Shown here: piece by piece, positions 10,661 through 20,556 of the stretch
How positions within the stretch are numbered: position 1 is the stretch's first letter
How the letters are laid out: every line of letters begins with the position of its first letter
Source of the DNA: Heterocephalus glaber
Taxonomy: Eukaryota; Chordata; Mammalia; Rodentia; Bathyergidae
NCBI RefSeq assembly: GCF_000247695.1
Contig: NW_004624804.1
Coordinates: forward strand, 8,546,339-8,610,338
Length of the DNA stretch: 64,000 nt
Direction of reading: 5' to 3'
The notes under the pieces: model-generated
The model's input: only the letters and a program-made list of their open reading frames with translations
Told to the model about the DNA's origin: nothing
Databases searched by the model: none
Position numbers and translations under genes: made by a program

Positions 10661-10779
10661 AACCAGATTCTTTTTTTTTTTTTTTTTCAGTACCGGGGAT
10701 CGAACTCAGGCCCTTACGCTTTCGAAGCAGGCAGCAAAACCACTGAGCTAAACCCCTGGCCAGGAAACCAGATTCTTTT
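10661..10779 (-). mobile_element. ID SINE with TSD
   Basis: A minus-strand ID flanked by the perfect 14-bp repeat aaccagattctttt at 10661-10674 and 10766-10779. Confidence 0.9.
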
Positions 10780-10814
10780 ATCAGTCACTATTTGAGCTCC
10801 TCAAAGATAGAACT

Positions 10815-10940
10815 TATCGAGCATGATGGTGCATGCCTGTAATCCCTTACTAGGAAGGCTGGGTCAGAGAGATCACCACCAGTTCGAGGCCAGCCTGAAC
10901 TACATAGTAAGACTGTATCCAAAAATACAAAAAATAAAAG
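10815..10940 (+). mobile_element. B1 SINE
   Basis: A plus-strand B1 with gcatgcctgtaatccc and aggccagcctgaactacata. Confidence 0.7.
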
Positions 10941-11159
10941 ACAAAAATCCAACAATTCAGCTCACTTGTTAGGTCCTAAGAGTCCACATCAAAATGGCCC
11001 CAGACCACACAGGACTTGTCATCCTTAGAGAACGGCCCCTCCTGACTGCATGACTGGGTGGGTCACTTCTCTCCTAGATCCCTGCAAACCCTGCTCCCCA
11101 GCATGTGGAAAGGCCTCAAGCACAGAACCGATCATTTCTCTTAAACCATTCAAACCTCT

Positions 11160-11354
11160 CAAGTGGCTGAAGGTATAACTCCGAGGTAGAAGATGTGGCC
11201 CGGGTTCAATGTCCAGCACCAAAAAAGAAACAAAAGTAGGGCTGGGGATGCACCTCAGCGGCAACCTGCCTGCCTTGCAAATGCAAGGTCCTGAGTTCAA
11301 TCCCCGGTACCAAAAAAAAAAATAAAATAAAATAAGGAAAAAGAAACAAAAGTA
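11160..11354 (+). mobile_element. tRNA-SINE fragment and ID SINE with TSD
   Basis: 11160-11226 is an old ID-like piece. A young ID at 11240-11334 inserted at its tail, with the perfect repeat aagaaacaaaagta at 11225-11238 and 11341-11354. Confidence 0.85.
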
Positions 11355-11989
11355 AACCGCCGGAGCTCCAGGCTGAAGCCTCAGGCTCCTCCAGACCCCA
11401 CCTCTCATCACAGCCACTCTCCCCCAGTTAGAAGACGCTCGTCTGACAGGTGCCACCAACACAATGTCCCTGGGCTATAGGCCGTGGCCCACAGCTACTC
11501 CTAGGCCAGGAATGGCCTCCATCAGTTCTGCCAGGCTTGGCTTGGACATCTGACTCCTCCAGAAGCCCTCCCTGAGCACTCACTTCCACCAAGACCAGCG
11601 CTGCTCAGCTGATTCCCGGACCTGGGATTGCATTTTCCCTACTATGGTTTGCTAACCAGTTCATCTGTTAATATCCCCCCAGAACAGAAGGCAGAGTTCC
11701 TCCCCACTGTGACGCCCTTGGTCCCAGTGTGTGATGGTAGGCAGGAGGCTTCTCCTGTATGAACAAACATCTCCACATTTCTGCACCTCTGCCAGAAGTG
11801 CCCTGCTTCAGAGCTGTATTGCTTCTTCGCAGCCCTATGTAATTCTCCTAAAGGAGGGCTTCTGTAACTCTAAAGCACCATGAATCACTTAGAAATTGTA
11901 ACAAAATCCAATTCAAATCAGTACATAAGGCCTAGGGCCTTGGAGTCTTCACTTCTAATAACACTCCTTGCTGGCCCATGGAGAACATG
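11355..11989. other. Non-repetitive intronic sequence
   Basis: No exon, RNA gene or repeat was recognised. Confidence 0.5.
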
Positions 11990-12163
11990 AAAGAGTAAAT
12001 TTATTTATTTATCTATTTTGGTACCGGGGATCAAACTCGGGTCCTTGTGTTTGCGCAGCAGGCGGCGAAACCACTGAGCTAAATCCCCGGCCCCTTTTTT
12101 TTTCCCGGGTACCAAGCAGGGGCAGCGCCACTGAGCTGAGTCCCTGGCCCAAAGAGTAAATTT
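11990..12163 (-). mobile_element. Compound ID insertion with TSD
   Basis: A complete minus-strand ID (about 12018-12094) abuts a second, internally deleted ID (12095-12150). The perfect repeat aaagagtaaattt at 11990-12002 and 12151-12163 flanks the pair. Confidence 0.8.
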
Positions 12164-12220
12164 CTCATTCATCTCCCTGACTCTAATCTCCTCCACCCTG
12201 CATCTGGAACTACAGGGACT

Positions 12221-12307
12221 TTTTTTTTTTTTGGTCCTGGGGATCGAACTCTGGTCCTCGCACTTGCACAGCAGGTGTCGAAACCACTGAGCTAAATCCC
12301 TGGCCCT
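12221..12307 (-). mobile_element. ID SINE
   Basis: A minus-strand ID from ttggtcctggggatcgaac to gagctaaatccctggccct. Confidence 0.85.
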
Positions 12308-12420
12308 AGAAATCCAGCTCTTAAATAGACACGGGCCTCCAAAAGATGCTTCTCCAGGTCTACCGTCTCACAGCCCTTCTGACCATCTCACGTCTGCAGA
12401 CAGCAAAACCACATTCAGAC

Positions 12421-12878
12421 TGAAGTTGGAAGCCAGCCTGGGCTACACAGAGAGTCTCTTGTCTCCAAAAGCCAAAAACCAAACTAAAATTCCCCCACAA
12501 CTTGCTTGTATGCTAATGTTACAAATATAAAAATCCATAAACAAAAAATATTGAGGGGAAAAAAGGCTTAATGTATAGGATGGGATTATGAGTAACATGG
12601 CTTACCGTTTTCTAAACCCTCAGTACTGGTGTTACTCCTTTAATAATACTATAAACGTAATTACGTTTTGTTTGTATGAAATGGGGTCTATATTGCCCAG
12701 ACTGGTCTTGAATTCCTGGGCTCAAGAGATTTTCCTGCCTCAGCCTCCTGAGTAGTTGGGCCTACAGGCTGGAGTGCCACCAAACCTGGCAATTTCTTTT
12801 TTTGGGGTACCAAAGATTGAACTCAGGACTTTGCGCTTGCCAGGCAGGCACAGTGCCACTGAGCTACAACCCTGGCCC
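12421..12878. mobile_element. B1 fragment, 7SL-like monomer and ID
   Basis: 12421-12480 is a plus-strand B1 3' piece. 12680-12790 is a minus-strand 7SL-like monomer (gcccagactggtcttgaatt, then cctcctgagtagttggg). 12798-12878 is a minus-strand ID. Confidence 0.65.
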
Positions 12879-13013
12879 AGGTAGTTTAATTTTTTACCAA
12901 TAAACAAAGTCAACCCGAGTAACTCAACAATGATGGGCTGAGATTAGCAGTGAGTTTTCACAATAGCATCCACGAAGCTAGAAGTGAGAAGTAATAATAA
13001 AGACTGTAAATCC

Positions 13014-13262
13014 TGCCAGGTGTAGGGGCACACAGCTGTAATCTCAGCACTCTGGGAGGCTTAGGCAGGAGAATTGCAAGATTGAGCCCAGCACTTGCTT
13101 ATAGGCATTTTAAGATTCGACAAGATCTCTTCTCAAAAAAAAAGAGTTGGTGATATAGCTCAGTGTGAAGGCGCTGCATTCAATCTCCAGCACCACAAAA
13201 AAATAATTTAAAAAATTGTAAATCCAGGGCTGGGGGTTTAGCTCAGTGCCACCCCCCCACCC
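13014..13262 (+). mobile_element. B1+ID dimer and ID head fragment
   Basis: A dimer SINE (13014-13206) with both halves visible is followed by the first ~35 bases of an ID (13227-13262) ending in a C run. Confidence 0.7.
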
Positions 13263-13265
13263 CGA

Positions 13266-13905
13266 TGTAAACCCAGGATTTACTTCGTGCCCAAAACAGT
13301 TAAGTATACGGTCAAAGACTCTTCACAGTAGCCTTGACAGGGGTACTATTATTCCAATTACAGGGCCGGGGATTTAGCTCAGTGGTTCGGGCGCCTGCCT
13401 TGCAAGCACAAGGTCCCGAGTTCCACCCCCCCTCCCCCGTACCAAAAAAAAACAACAACCAGGAGTGGTGGCATGCCCCTGTAATTCCAGCACTCAGGAG
13501 GCTGAGGCAGGAGGATTGCTGTACGAGACCAGCCTGAGCTACATAATGAGTTCAAGGGCAACCTGAACTGCATAGCGAAACTTTCTCAAAAAAAATAAAC
13601 ACTTAGAAAACCGACCGGGCGCGGTGGTTTACCCCTGTAATCTTAACTACTGAACTACTAGGGAGGATGAGGCAGGAGGATCACAAGTTCTAACCCAGTC
13701 TGGACAATTTAGCGAGACTTTGTCTCAAAAAATAAAAATAAAAAAAGCCTGGAATGTAGCTCAGTGGCAAAGCGTCCCTATGTTCCTTCTCTCATACTAA
13801 GGTAGATAAACAGATAAAGACTCGGAAACGGAGATTCCAAGATTATACTAACCGAGGTCACACAGCTAGTGGCAAAACTAGCCCTAGTTCCCCACCTGGG
13901 CCGGA
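13266..13905. mobile_element. MIR split by young SINEs
   Basis: The left part (13266-13362) ends in aggggtactattattccaat. The right part (13797-13905) continues with ataaagactcggaaacggag and aggtcacacagctagtggcaaaac, the MIR core and its following region. About 430 bases of young SINEs separate them. Confidence 0.6.
13363..13780 (+). mobile_element. Three SINEs inserted in the MIR
   Basis: An ID (13363-13459), a B1 (13460-13596) and a B1+ID dimer (13612-13780), all plus strand. The dimer keeps a near 7SL-like start (ccgggcgcggtgg). Confidence 0.75.
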
Positions 13906-13919
13906 GGAGGGGGACAGAC

Positions 13920-14540
13920 AATTCAAGAAGAAGTGGCCCCGTCAAAGCTCATCTGCCAGACTGTGTCGCCTCCCGGGTCGCAGACGTTCCCACAGCTTCC
14001 GCCTCCGCTCACCTTCCCCTGGGCTAAGGGCAGTTTCCGCCGGGTCCTCTGCTCTTTCCCACCCGGTCCTCCACTATTCCGGTGTAGGGCCATCTGCTTT
14101 TCCCTTTCGGCAACAAACTAGTGATTTCCACATTATGGTTCCGGGTCTGGGCGGAGTCCCAGGAAGGGTAGCGAGGATCCATGCAGTCCGCAAAAGGCCA
14201 GACTTCCACTCCTGGAAGGGAGAATAACGAGGTGCTTTTCGCTTCTCGCCTGCAGACTGCAGACTCCACCTCTGTCTCTCTCCTGCGCCGGGGTCCTCTG
14301 GCCTTCTCACTGCGCAGTCCCGGGAGCTTTCCGTAACCCCGGGAAGACATCTCTGCTGGGACGCCCCCAGTGCGCAGTGGAAACCGCCGTCCCTGGGCCC
14401 CAGCCTGCCCCGCCGGCCCGCCCGACAGGGGCGCCTGACCCAGAGCCCGCTTTGTTCTCCAGGGCTCTGCAGAGACCCCCGAAAGCTGCTGCCCTTTCCA
14501 GGTGTCCCCCATCGCCAGTGTCCAGCCTTCTTGAAATTCT
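13920..14540 (-). promoter_or_regulatory. NDUFAF1: Probable NDUFAF1 promoter and first exon
   Basis: This block is free of SINEs, richer in G+C and CpG than its surroundings, and lies upstream of NDUFAF1 exon 2 on its strand. A good donor (GGGAAG/GTGAGC) ends at 14013/14012 and could close a non-coding first exon to pair with the acceptor at 7933. Two ETS-type CCGGAA cores on the minus strand (14077-14082 and 14139-14144) suit a housekeeping mitochondrial gene. The transcription start cannot be placed from sequence alone. Open frames on both strands here reflect the base composition. Confidence 0.5.
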
Positions 14541-14824
14541 GTTTCAGGACTCTACATTTAAGGGCTGGATCCTTCCTGTCTCTCTTCCTCATTAATTGCC
14601 TCTTCTACCATCTCAAGTGTCTCCAGAGCCTACGCTACACCCTTTTCTCTAGTTTCCAATAGGAGTTTTCTCCAATTTGATAATCTCTTTTCCTAAACAC
14701 CAAGATACATTCCCAACTCTTGTAGCAGTTCCAGGGTGTTACCCAGCATCTCCAATTTGATGTGTAAAACTGAACATACCATATTTCCATATTAATTCCT
14801 CTCCTCAGCCTATTTCTTTCTTTT
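14541..14824. other. Non-repetitive flank of the promoter
   Basis: No repeat or gene was recognised. Confidence 0.4.
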
Positions 14825-14995
14825 GTTCTGGTACTGAGAGACGACCCCAGGGCCTTCATGGTGAACTGCATCTCCAGCCCTTTTTTAATTTTTTATTTTG
14901 AGACAGGGTCTCACCAAGTTGTCCAGACTGGGTTCAAACTTGAGATCCTCCTGCCTCAGCCTCCCCAAGTGCTGGGATTACAAGTGTGCCCCATG
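14825..14995 (-). mobile_element. B1+ID dimer SINE
   Basis: A minus-strand dimer with the ID-like half (14825-14882) followed by the B1 half (14884-14995). Confidence 0.7.
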
Positions 14996-15206
14996 TATCT
15001 TCCCTATTTCCCTAAAGGCCCACATCCTCCTAGCCTGGAAATACTTGGCTGCTCTGAAGACCTCCTCTCAATGACCCTAAATCCTACTGAGCTCTCTTTG
15101 TTGGCTTCAGTCACTCCTTCTCTACAAACCTGGTGATGCCCTCATAGTTATTGCCCTTCTACAACTTCCATTCTAGCTACTGATTGTCCTACTCAGGACA
15201 CATTAA

Positions 15207-15550
15207 CAGTTTGTCTAATAAATCAGACACACATGTTTAAATATCACATTGTTTCTCTGGTGTGAAAAACCAAAAAGGTAAATAACAAAAATGTATAAAA
15301 GATATTGGGAAATAGAAAGAAAATATTCAAGTGGGAAGAGGAACAAGGGAGAGGGGAGGAGAAAATGAAGGAAGAGAAAAGAAAATGAAAGAAGGAAAAA
15401 TAGAAACAAAGCTTTTGTAAATAAGGGGTTGGAGGGAGAGGGGGTTGGGGAAAAAAGAATCAAATATATTATGTACAGGTACAAACACTATGATGAATGT
15501 TATGTATATCTCAAATGTACCAATAAAATTAATTTTAAGCAGTTTATCTA
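15207..15550 (+). mobile_element. 5'-truncated L1 3' UTR with TSD
   Basis: An L1 3' end from aataaatcagacacacatg to caataaaattaatttt. It is flanked by cagtttgtcta (15207-15217) and cagtttatcta (15540-15550). Confidence 0.8.
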
Positions 15551-15559
15551 TTTCGATTT

Positions 15560-16190
15560 TAAAATGCAAAGCCCAAAGCTAAATACCATATTCCCTTTGA
15601 CCTCCAAATGTGATGCTGAATAAATTCTAAGCCTGCCATAATCTCCCACTCCATCTATACTACTCATATTTATCTTCAGTTTCTCATCCCAGCTGGTATG
15701 TGCTAAACCATCCTTGACACTCCTCATAAGGAGGAGTAAGATTTTCACTACTCAGCACCCACTCCTCCTTTCCCATTCCAACCCTCTGGTCTCCTGAGTA
15801 CCTGGCCTTCTGCACTTGAGCTAATTGGGCCAAGGGTAGATGCCTGATCTGCACTGGACCACGCAGGTTATTCTGAAAGATTTTCTGAACTAGAGGTGGA
15901 AAGACCCTTTTAATCCTAGTGGGTCCTGCTAAATTGTCTATTAATATTGTGAAGGAAATTGGTTTCAAAGGATAAAATAAATTCCAGTTAACATGGATGG
16001 AGCCAGTCTTAATTGTTCCTGAGATTTGGCTGTGTTTTTGCTCCCTCCCATAGAATGATTATTTAGCCTGTCCTCAAATTCTAAGCACCAATAAATTTAC
16101 TTAAATGAATGGAGTTTCTATTACTTACTACCAGTGGTTGCTCAATGATACATTGAGTCCACCAATTCAGAACACAAGAAATCCATACTC
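15560..16190. other. Non-repetitive intergenic sequence
   Basis: No gene or repeat was recognised in this stretch. Confidence 0.45.
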
Positions 16191-16194
16191 TGGG

Positions 16195-16440
16195 GAGAGG
16201 TAAAGACCAGCATCGAGTGTCAAAGTACAGTTAATAGGAGCAAGAAGTTCAAGACTGCTGCTGTTGTATAGTAAGGTGATTGTAGGTAATAATAATGTAC
16301 TAGATAATTCAAAAAGCTAGAAGTATTCTGAAACTATTCATTAAAAGTGATAAATATTTGAACATCTATTTAACCAGACTTAAACATACAATGTATATAT
16401 GATCCAAAACATAACCCATTGATAGGTGCAATTTTTTCTT
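16195..16440 (+). mobile_element. Old L1 3' UTR (L1M-like)
   Basis: The phrases gttgtatagtaaggtgattg, taataataatgtactagata and aaaagctagaagtattctg follow the order of the old mammalian L1 3' UTR. Confidence 0.5.
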
Positions 16441-16465
16441 TTTCTTTTTTTTTTTTTGCAATTTT

Positions 16466-16735
16466 TTCTTTTTTCGAGACAAGGTCTCACTCGTAATTCA
16501 GGCTGACTTTAAACTCACCATGTAGCCCAAATTGACCTCTAACTCATGGCAATCTTCCTGCCTCAACCTCCCAAGTGCCAGAATTACAGGAGTGCACCAC
16601 CACACCCAGCCACTTTTTTTTTTGTACAGTTTTTTTTTTCTTTTGAGACAGGGTCTCAGAATGTAGTGCAAAAAAAAAAAAAAAAGAATGTAGCGCAAGT
16701 TGGCCATGAACTCCCACACCTAGTTTGTTACATTT
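16466..16735 (-). mobile_element. Two B1 SINEs, one broken
   Basis: 16466-16612 is a full minus-strand B1. The second (16630-16735) is interrupted after ggtctcagaatgtagtgc by a poly(A)-only insertion. Confidence 0.7.
16658..16698. repeat. Poly(A)-only insertion with TSD
   Basis: A run of about 13 A lies between agaatgtagtgcaa (16658-16671) and agaatgtagcgcaa (16685-16698), inside a B1 that reads continuously if one repeat and the A run are removed. Confidence 0.65.
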
Positions 16736-16814
16736 TTCAGTGTTTTTTTTGTTTGCTACACCTAATTTATATGTATAATTTTTATGTTATGTATCAGTTA
16801 ACAAATTTAATTTT

Positions 16815-17017
16815 AAAAGTTAATAGCTAGGGGGCCCGGGATTTAGCTCAGTGGTTCTGGTGCCTGCCTTGCAAGCCCAAGGTCCCAAGTTCAATCCCCA
16901 GTACCAAACAAAACAAAAGAAAACAAAATTAATAGCTAGGGATTTAGCTCAGTGGTGCTGCACCTGCCTCGCAAGCACAAGGTCCTGAGTTCGATCCCCA
17001 GTACCCCCCCAAAAAAA
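16815..17017 (+). mobile_element. Two ID SINEs in tandem
   Basis: IDs at 16832-16922 and 16934-17017. The sequence ttaatagctaggg precedes each, so the second ID may begin within the duplication of the first. Confidence 0.8.
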
Positions 17018-17020
17018 TTC

Positions 17021-17090
17021 CAAGTAAAAAATTAAGAATCTCATGCTCTACTGACTGAGCTAGCTGGGCACTTTTCAAGTAAAAAATTAA
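17021..17090 (-). pseudogene. tRNA-Lys 5'-half retropseudogene with TSD
   Basis: On the minus strand, 17069 down to about 17036 reads as the 5' half of tRNA-Lys(CTT): the acceptor strand GCCCAGC, box A TAGCTCAGTCAGTAGAGC, then ATGAGATTC. It stops within the anticodon arm. A perfect 15-bp direct repeat caagtaaaaaattaa flanks it at 17021-17035 and 17076-17090. There is no poly(A) tail at the 3' end of the RNA copy. This fits the known class of tail-less retropseudogenes. Without a 3' half or box B it cannot be a functional tRNA gene. Confidence 0.8.
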
Positions 17091-17179
17091 TAATATGTTC
17101 TTTAAAATTTCCTTACTATTTCCATCTCATAATGATTACTCCCTTCTGACATCCCACAATGTTTCTTCTTCAAATTTTT

Positions 17180-17535
17180 TTTAGCAGTAATGGGGTTGAA
17201 ACTACTGAGCTGGCCCTGAACTTGCAATCCTCCTGCCTCAGCCTCCTGAGGCATTAGAGATAAGTGCCACATGCCTGGCTGGCTACAGTCCACAGCTGGG
17301 ATTATAGGCAAGTACCACCTTGTCCAGCTACATTTATTCTTTTTTAGGGGAGGGTTACTGGGGATTAAACCCAGGGCTTTTAGACTGAGCTACATGGCCA
17401 GCTCTTTTTATTTCTTATTTTAGGACAGGGTCTTGCTAAATTGCTAAACTGACCAGCCTGGGCTCAAACTTCCCATCTTCCTGTCCAGCCTACCACAGTG
17501 CTAGGATTACAGGTGTGTACCACCATGCCTGGTTA
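17180..17535 (-). mobile_element. Minus-strand SINE cluster
   Basis: 17180-17330 is a B1-type element with a duplicated 5' part. 17340-17535 is a B1+ID dimer with tactggggattaaacccagg and gctaaattgctaaactgacc. Confidence 0.65.
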
Positions 17536-17658
17536 CATTTATTCTTTATATGATATACACTGGCACTTAATTAGGGTCAACTTATAAACTTTAATAAACT
17601 GTTTATTCATTGTTTATGTTGTACAAGACTTTTTTCCTCAACAAAAGAGTAAATTGTG

Positions 17659-19109
17659 GGATGGCAGAGTGGTGAGCAGCAGAGAAAGAGCTTCTCTGAG
17701 ATTTGGTGTCCTGACACTGGAACATAGCAGCTTGAAGGAGGGAAGAAGGAGGGAAGTGGGTTCCCGGGACCCAGGTGGATCTGAAGTGAGAACTGAAGCC
17801 CACTGGGAGAGCTGAGAGAGAGTTCAATGAAAAAGAGGGAGTTGGCAGGTGGTACTTTCTCCCTGAGTCTGGACTCACTACATGGAAGAGGCAGCTAGAA
17901 CTTGCAGACACTCGGTGACTCACAGTGCTCCATGGAGAAACACAACAGTGGAAAGGAGCAGTGGACACAGTGGACTGCAGTGACTGGTGAGTTATTTGGG
18001 TTCAGATGTCACCCAGGAGAGGGAAATTGGCCGGTAGCCATCTTGGAGAGAAGCCAACTGAGCTCAGAACCCAGAACACCTGCAGGGTGGCTCCATATAA
18101 TATCTCCTGGTGTCTCAGTGAAGGTGCCCAGTTCAAGTTGGCAGGAGGTTAGGGAGCTGAGTTCAAGCTGATAGGAGGCACATGGACTGTTGCAGGCTCA
18201 ACAAATTTTGTTTCAGCCTCATAACCAGAAACCAGTGGAACTAAAGGTGCAAGCTTGCTGGGATTATTCACTACCCTACCATAAAGCTACCGCTGGCTTG
18301 CTGGGATTAATCAACTCAGATCTGGACTTGGTCTGCCCATGTTGTCTGCCAGTGACAGCAAAGACATGCCTTGAATTGGGCTGTTTAAATTATTATTATC
18401 TTCTTTTTTTCTCTCTCTTTTCTGGTTTTTGTTCTTATTTTGTTTTCTCTTTTCCTGATTGTTCTTGTTTTTATTTTGTTTGTTTGGGTGCCAGAGATCG
18501 AACTCAGGACCTTGCGCTTGCAAGGCAGGTGGCAGAATGACTGAGCTAAATTCCTGGCCCTGTTCTTGTTTTTATATGACTGTGAACATGGTTTCTAGTT
18601 TGGCTGTTGTTGTTCTGTTCTGGTTTTTATTTCTTCCTTCTCTCTTCCCCTCCTATCTTCTTCACCAGTTCCTCAAAGTTAGTGTGATCTTCCTTTGTCC
18701 TCTAGCTTTGTTTGAATCTCTTCTCTCCTTATATTTCTCTATTTTCCCCCAAACCCTTTTAAATCTTCTCCCCTAAGGGTAAAATTGCTATATTGAGGGC
18801 TTACTTATTGCATACAATTTTCTGGTTCATTTTTAGATTTTGTTATTTAACCACAAATCTAGTTCATATGATTAAAGGTGACAAATTAATACTTACCACA
18901 GTTTGTCATTTTTCTAGCTGTATTTGATGCTATTGTTATTGTTGATTATATTACTTTTTGCAATCCTCCCTCCCCAGACTTGCAGTTCAGCAGAGGCAAA
19001 CCCAGGGGGCAATGAGGTGGAACAATCTGAAAGCTACCTACCTGGACTCTCTGAAATGGCAGCATTATAAGTAACACAGCAGATGAACAAGGCTCTAGAA
19101 AAACTCTAA
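17659..19109 (+). mobile_element. L1 5' UTR, copy 1
   Basis: It begins ggatggcagagtggtgagca directly after the target repeat and runs to ctctgaaatggcagcatta and caaggctctagaaaaactc, the region just before ORF1. Copy 2 (from 19185) aligns along its length with scattered substitutions. A YY1-like core (gccatcttgg) lies near 18036. About 70 bases between the copies include a minus-strand SINE scrap (19110-19160). Confidence 0.75.
18460..18575 (-). mobile_element. ID SINE with TSD inside L1 5' UTR
   Basis: A minus-strand ID flanked by the perfect 15-bp repeat tgttcttgtttttat at 18460-18474 and 18561-18575. Confidence 0.9.
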
Positions 19110-19184
19110 GCAGAAAATGCTGGGATTTCAGATGTGTGCCACTGTGCCTGGTAGCTAAAAATTTTTTAAATGAAGAGACTTCTG

Positions 19185-20523
19185 AGAAGATGGCAGAGTG
19201 GTGAGCAGCAAAGAAAGAGCCTCTCCAAGATTTGGTGTCCTGACACTGGAATATAGCAGCTCAAGGAGGAGAAGGAGGTAACTGGATCCCCAGGAACCCA
19301 GGAAGGACCTGAAGTGAGAATTGAAGTCCAAGGGGAGATTAAAGAGAGAGACTTCAATGAAGAGGAGGGAGATAACAAGCAGTGCTCTCTCCTAGAGTCT
19401 AGACTCACAGCATGGGGATGGTGGGTTGAACCTAGAGGTGCATGGTGACCATTGGTGACCCCAGAGGCCTCCACAGAGAAAGGCACCAGTGGAACAGAGC
19501 AGTGGATGCACCAGACTGCAGTGGCTGGTGAGTTATCTGCATTCAGATGTCACTTGGGAGAGGGTGATTGGCCAGTAGCCATCTTGGAGAGAGGCCAACT
19601 GAGCTTTGAACTCAGAACAGCTACTGGATGACTCCATCCAGTGGATCCCAGTGTCTTAGTGTGGGCGTTGAGTTGTAGGCTCAAGGAATCCAGTTCCAGA
19701 GTCATAGCCAGAAACTGGCCTGAACTTCAGGGGGAACTGCAGGGGAAGGCTGGATTATCCACTACACCACGTGAAGCTGCAGCTGGCTTGCTGGGATTAA
19801 TCAACTCCAATCTGGACTCTGTCTTTCTGAACTGCACTGCTCTACTGTCACTACCAGTGACCAGTGTAAAGGTAGTGCCAGTGACAGTAGAGACACATCT
19901 TAAAATGGACTTTTTTTTCTTCTTTCTTTTTCCCTTTCTTCTTTCTTTGTGTCCCCCTTCCTTTCTAGCTCTTGTTTGCTCTTGTTTAGTTTTGTTTTTT
20001 CTTGACTGTTTGAACAGTTTCTATTTTTTGTTGTTGTTGTTCTACTCTGTTCTTGTTTTTATTTCTTCCTTTTCTCCCCCCACCTGTCTTCTTCACCAGT
20101 TTCCTAAAGTTTGTCCTCCAGCCTTGCTTCTGATCACTTCTTCTTCTTCTATTTTTCTATTTTCCCCCTAACCCTTTTAAAACTTCTCCCCTAAGGGTAA
20201 AAATTACCGTATTAAGGGTTTATTTACTGCATAGAATTTTTTGTAGATTTTGTTATATAACCACAAATTTAGTTCATATGGTTAAAGGTAGCAAATTAAA
20301 AATCATCAAAATTTGTCATTTTCTAGGCTGTATTTGATGCTATTGTTACTGCTGATCATACTACTTCAGCCAAGATGACATAATTGTGCTCATCAGTTTT
20401 TTCCTCCTGGTATACCAAGACTGAGATTGCCTATGGGCCTTAAAAAACAAAACTATTGGCCAGTGCCAAAGAATTGGCAGCTGGGTCAAGTAAGCTGAAA
20501 CTTCTCATCAATAAATTGAAGAG
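19185..20523 (+). mobile_element. L1 5' UTR, copy 2
   Basis: It starts gagaagatggcagagtgg, whose reverse complement contains the YY1 core CCATCTT at the very 5' end, as in the human L1 promoter. A second such core lies near 19578. It includes a pyrimidine-rich stretch (19910-20170) and continues to the pre-ORF1 region, broken at 20523 by the NEK5-L1 insertion. Confidence 0.75.
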
Positions 20524-20556
20524 AAGCACCTGCTGGGTGTTTCAGGGGACAGGTGT

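Larger units (their letters stand above)
7933..14012 (-). other. NDUFAF1: NDUFAF1 intron 1 (inferred)
   Basis: Its extent depends on the inferred first exon. It contains L1 3' ends, more than a dozen ID and B1 SINEs and a split MIR, each listed separately. Confidence 0.45.

Noticed and set aside
14024..14595. Overlapping open frames in the GC-rich block as coding genes
   Set aside because: Both strands are open because of base composition, with no recognisable domain; the promoter reading explains the block.
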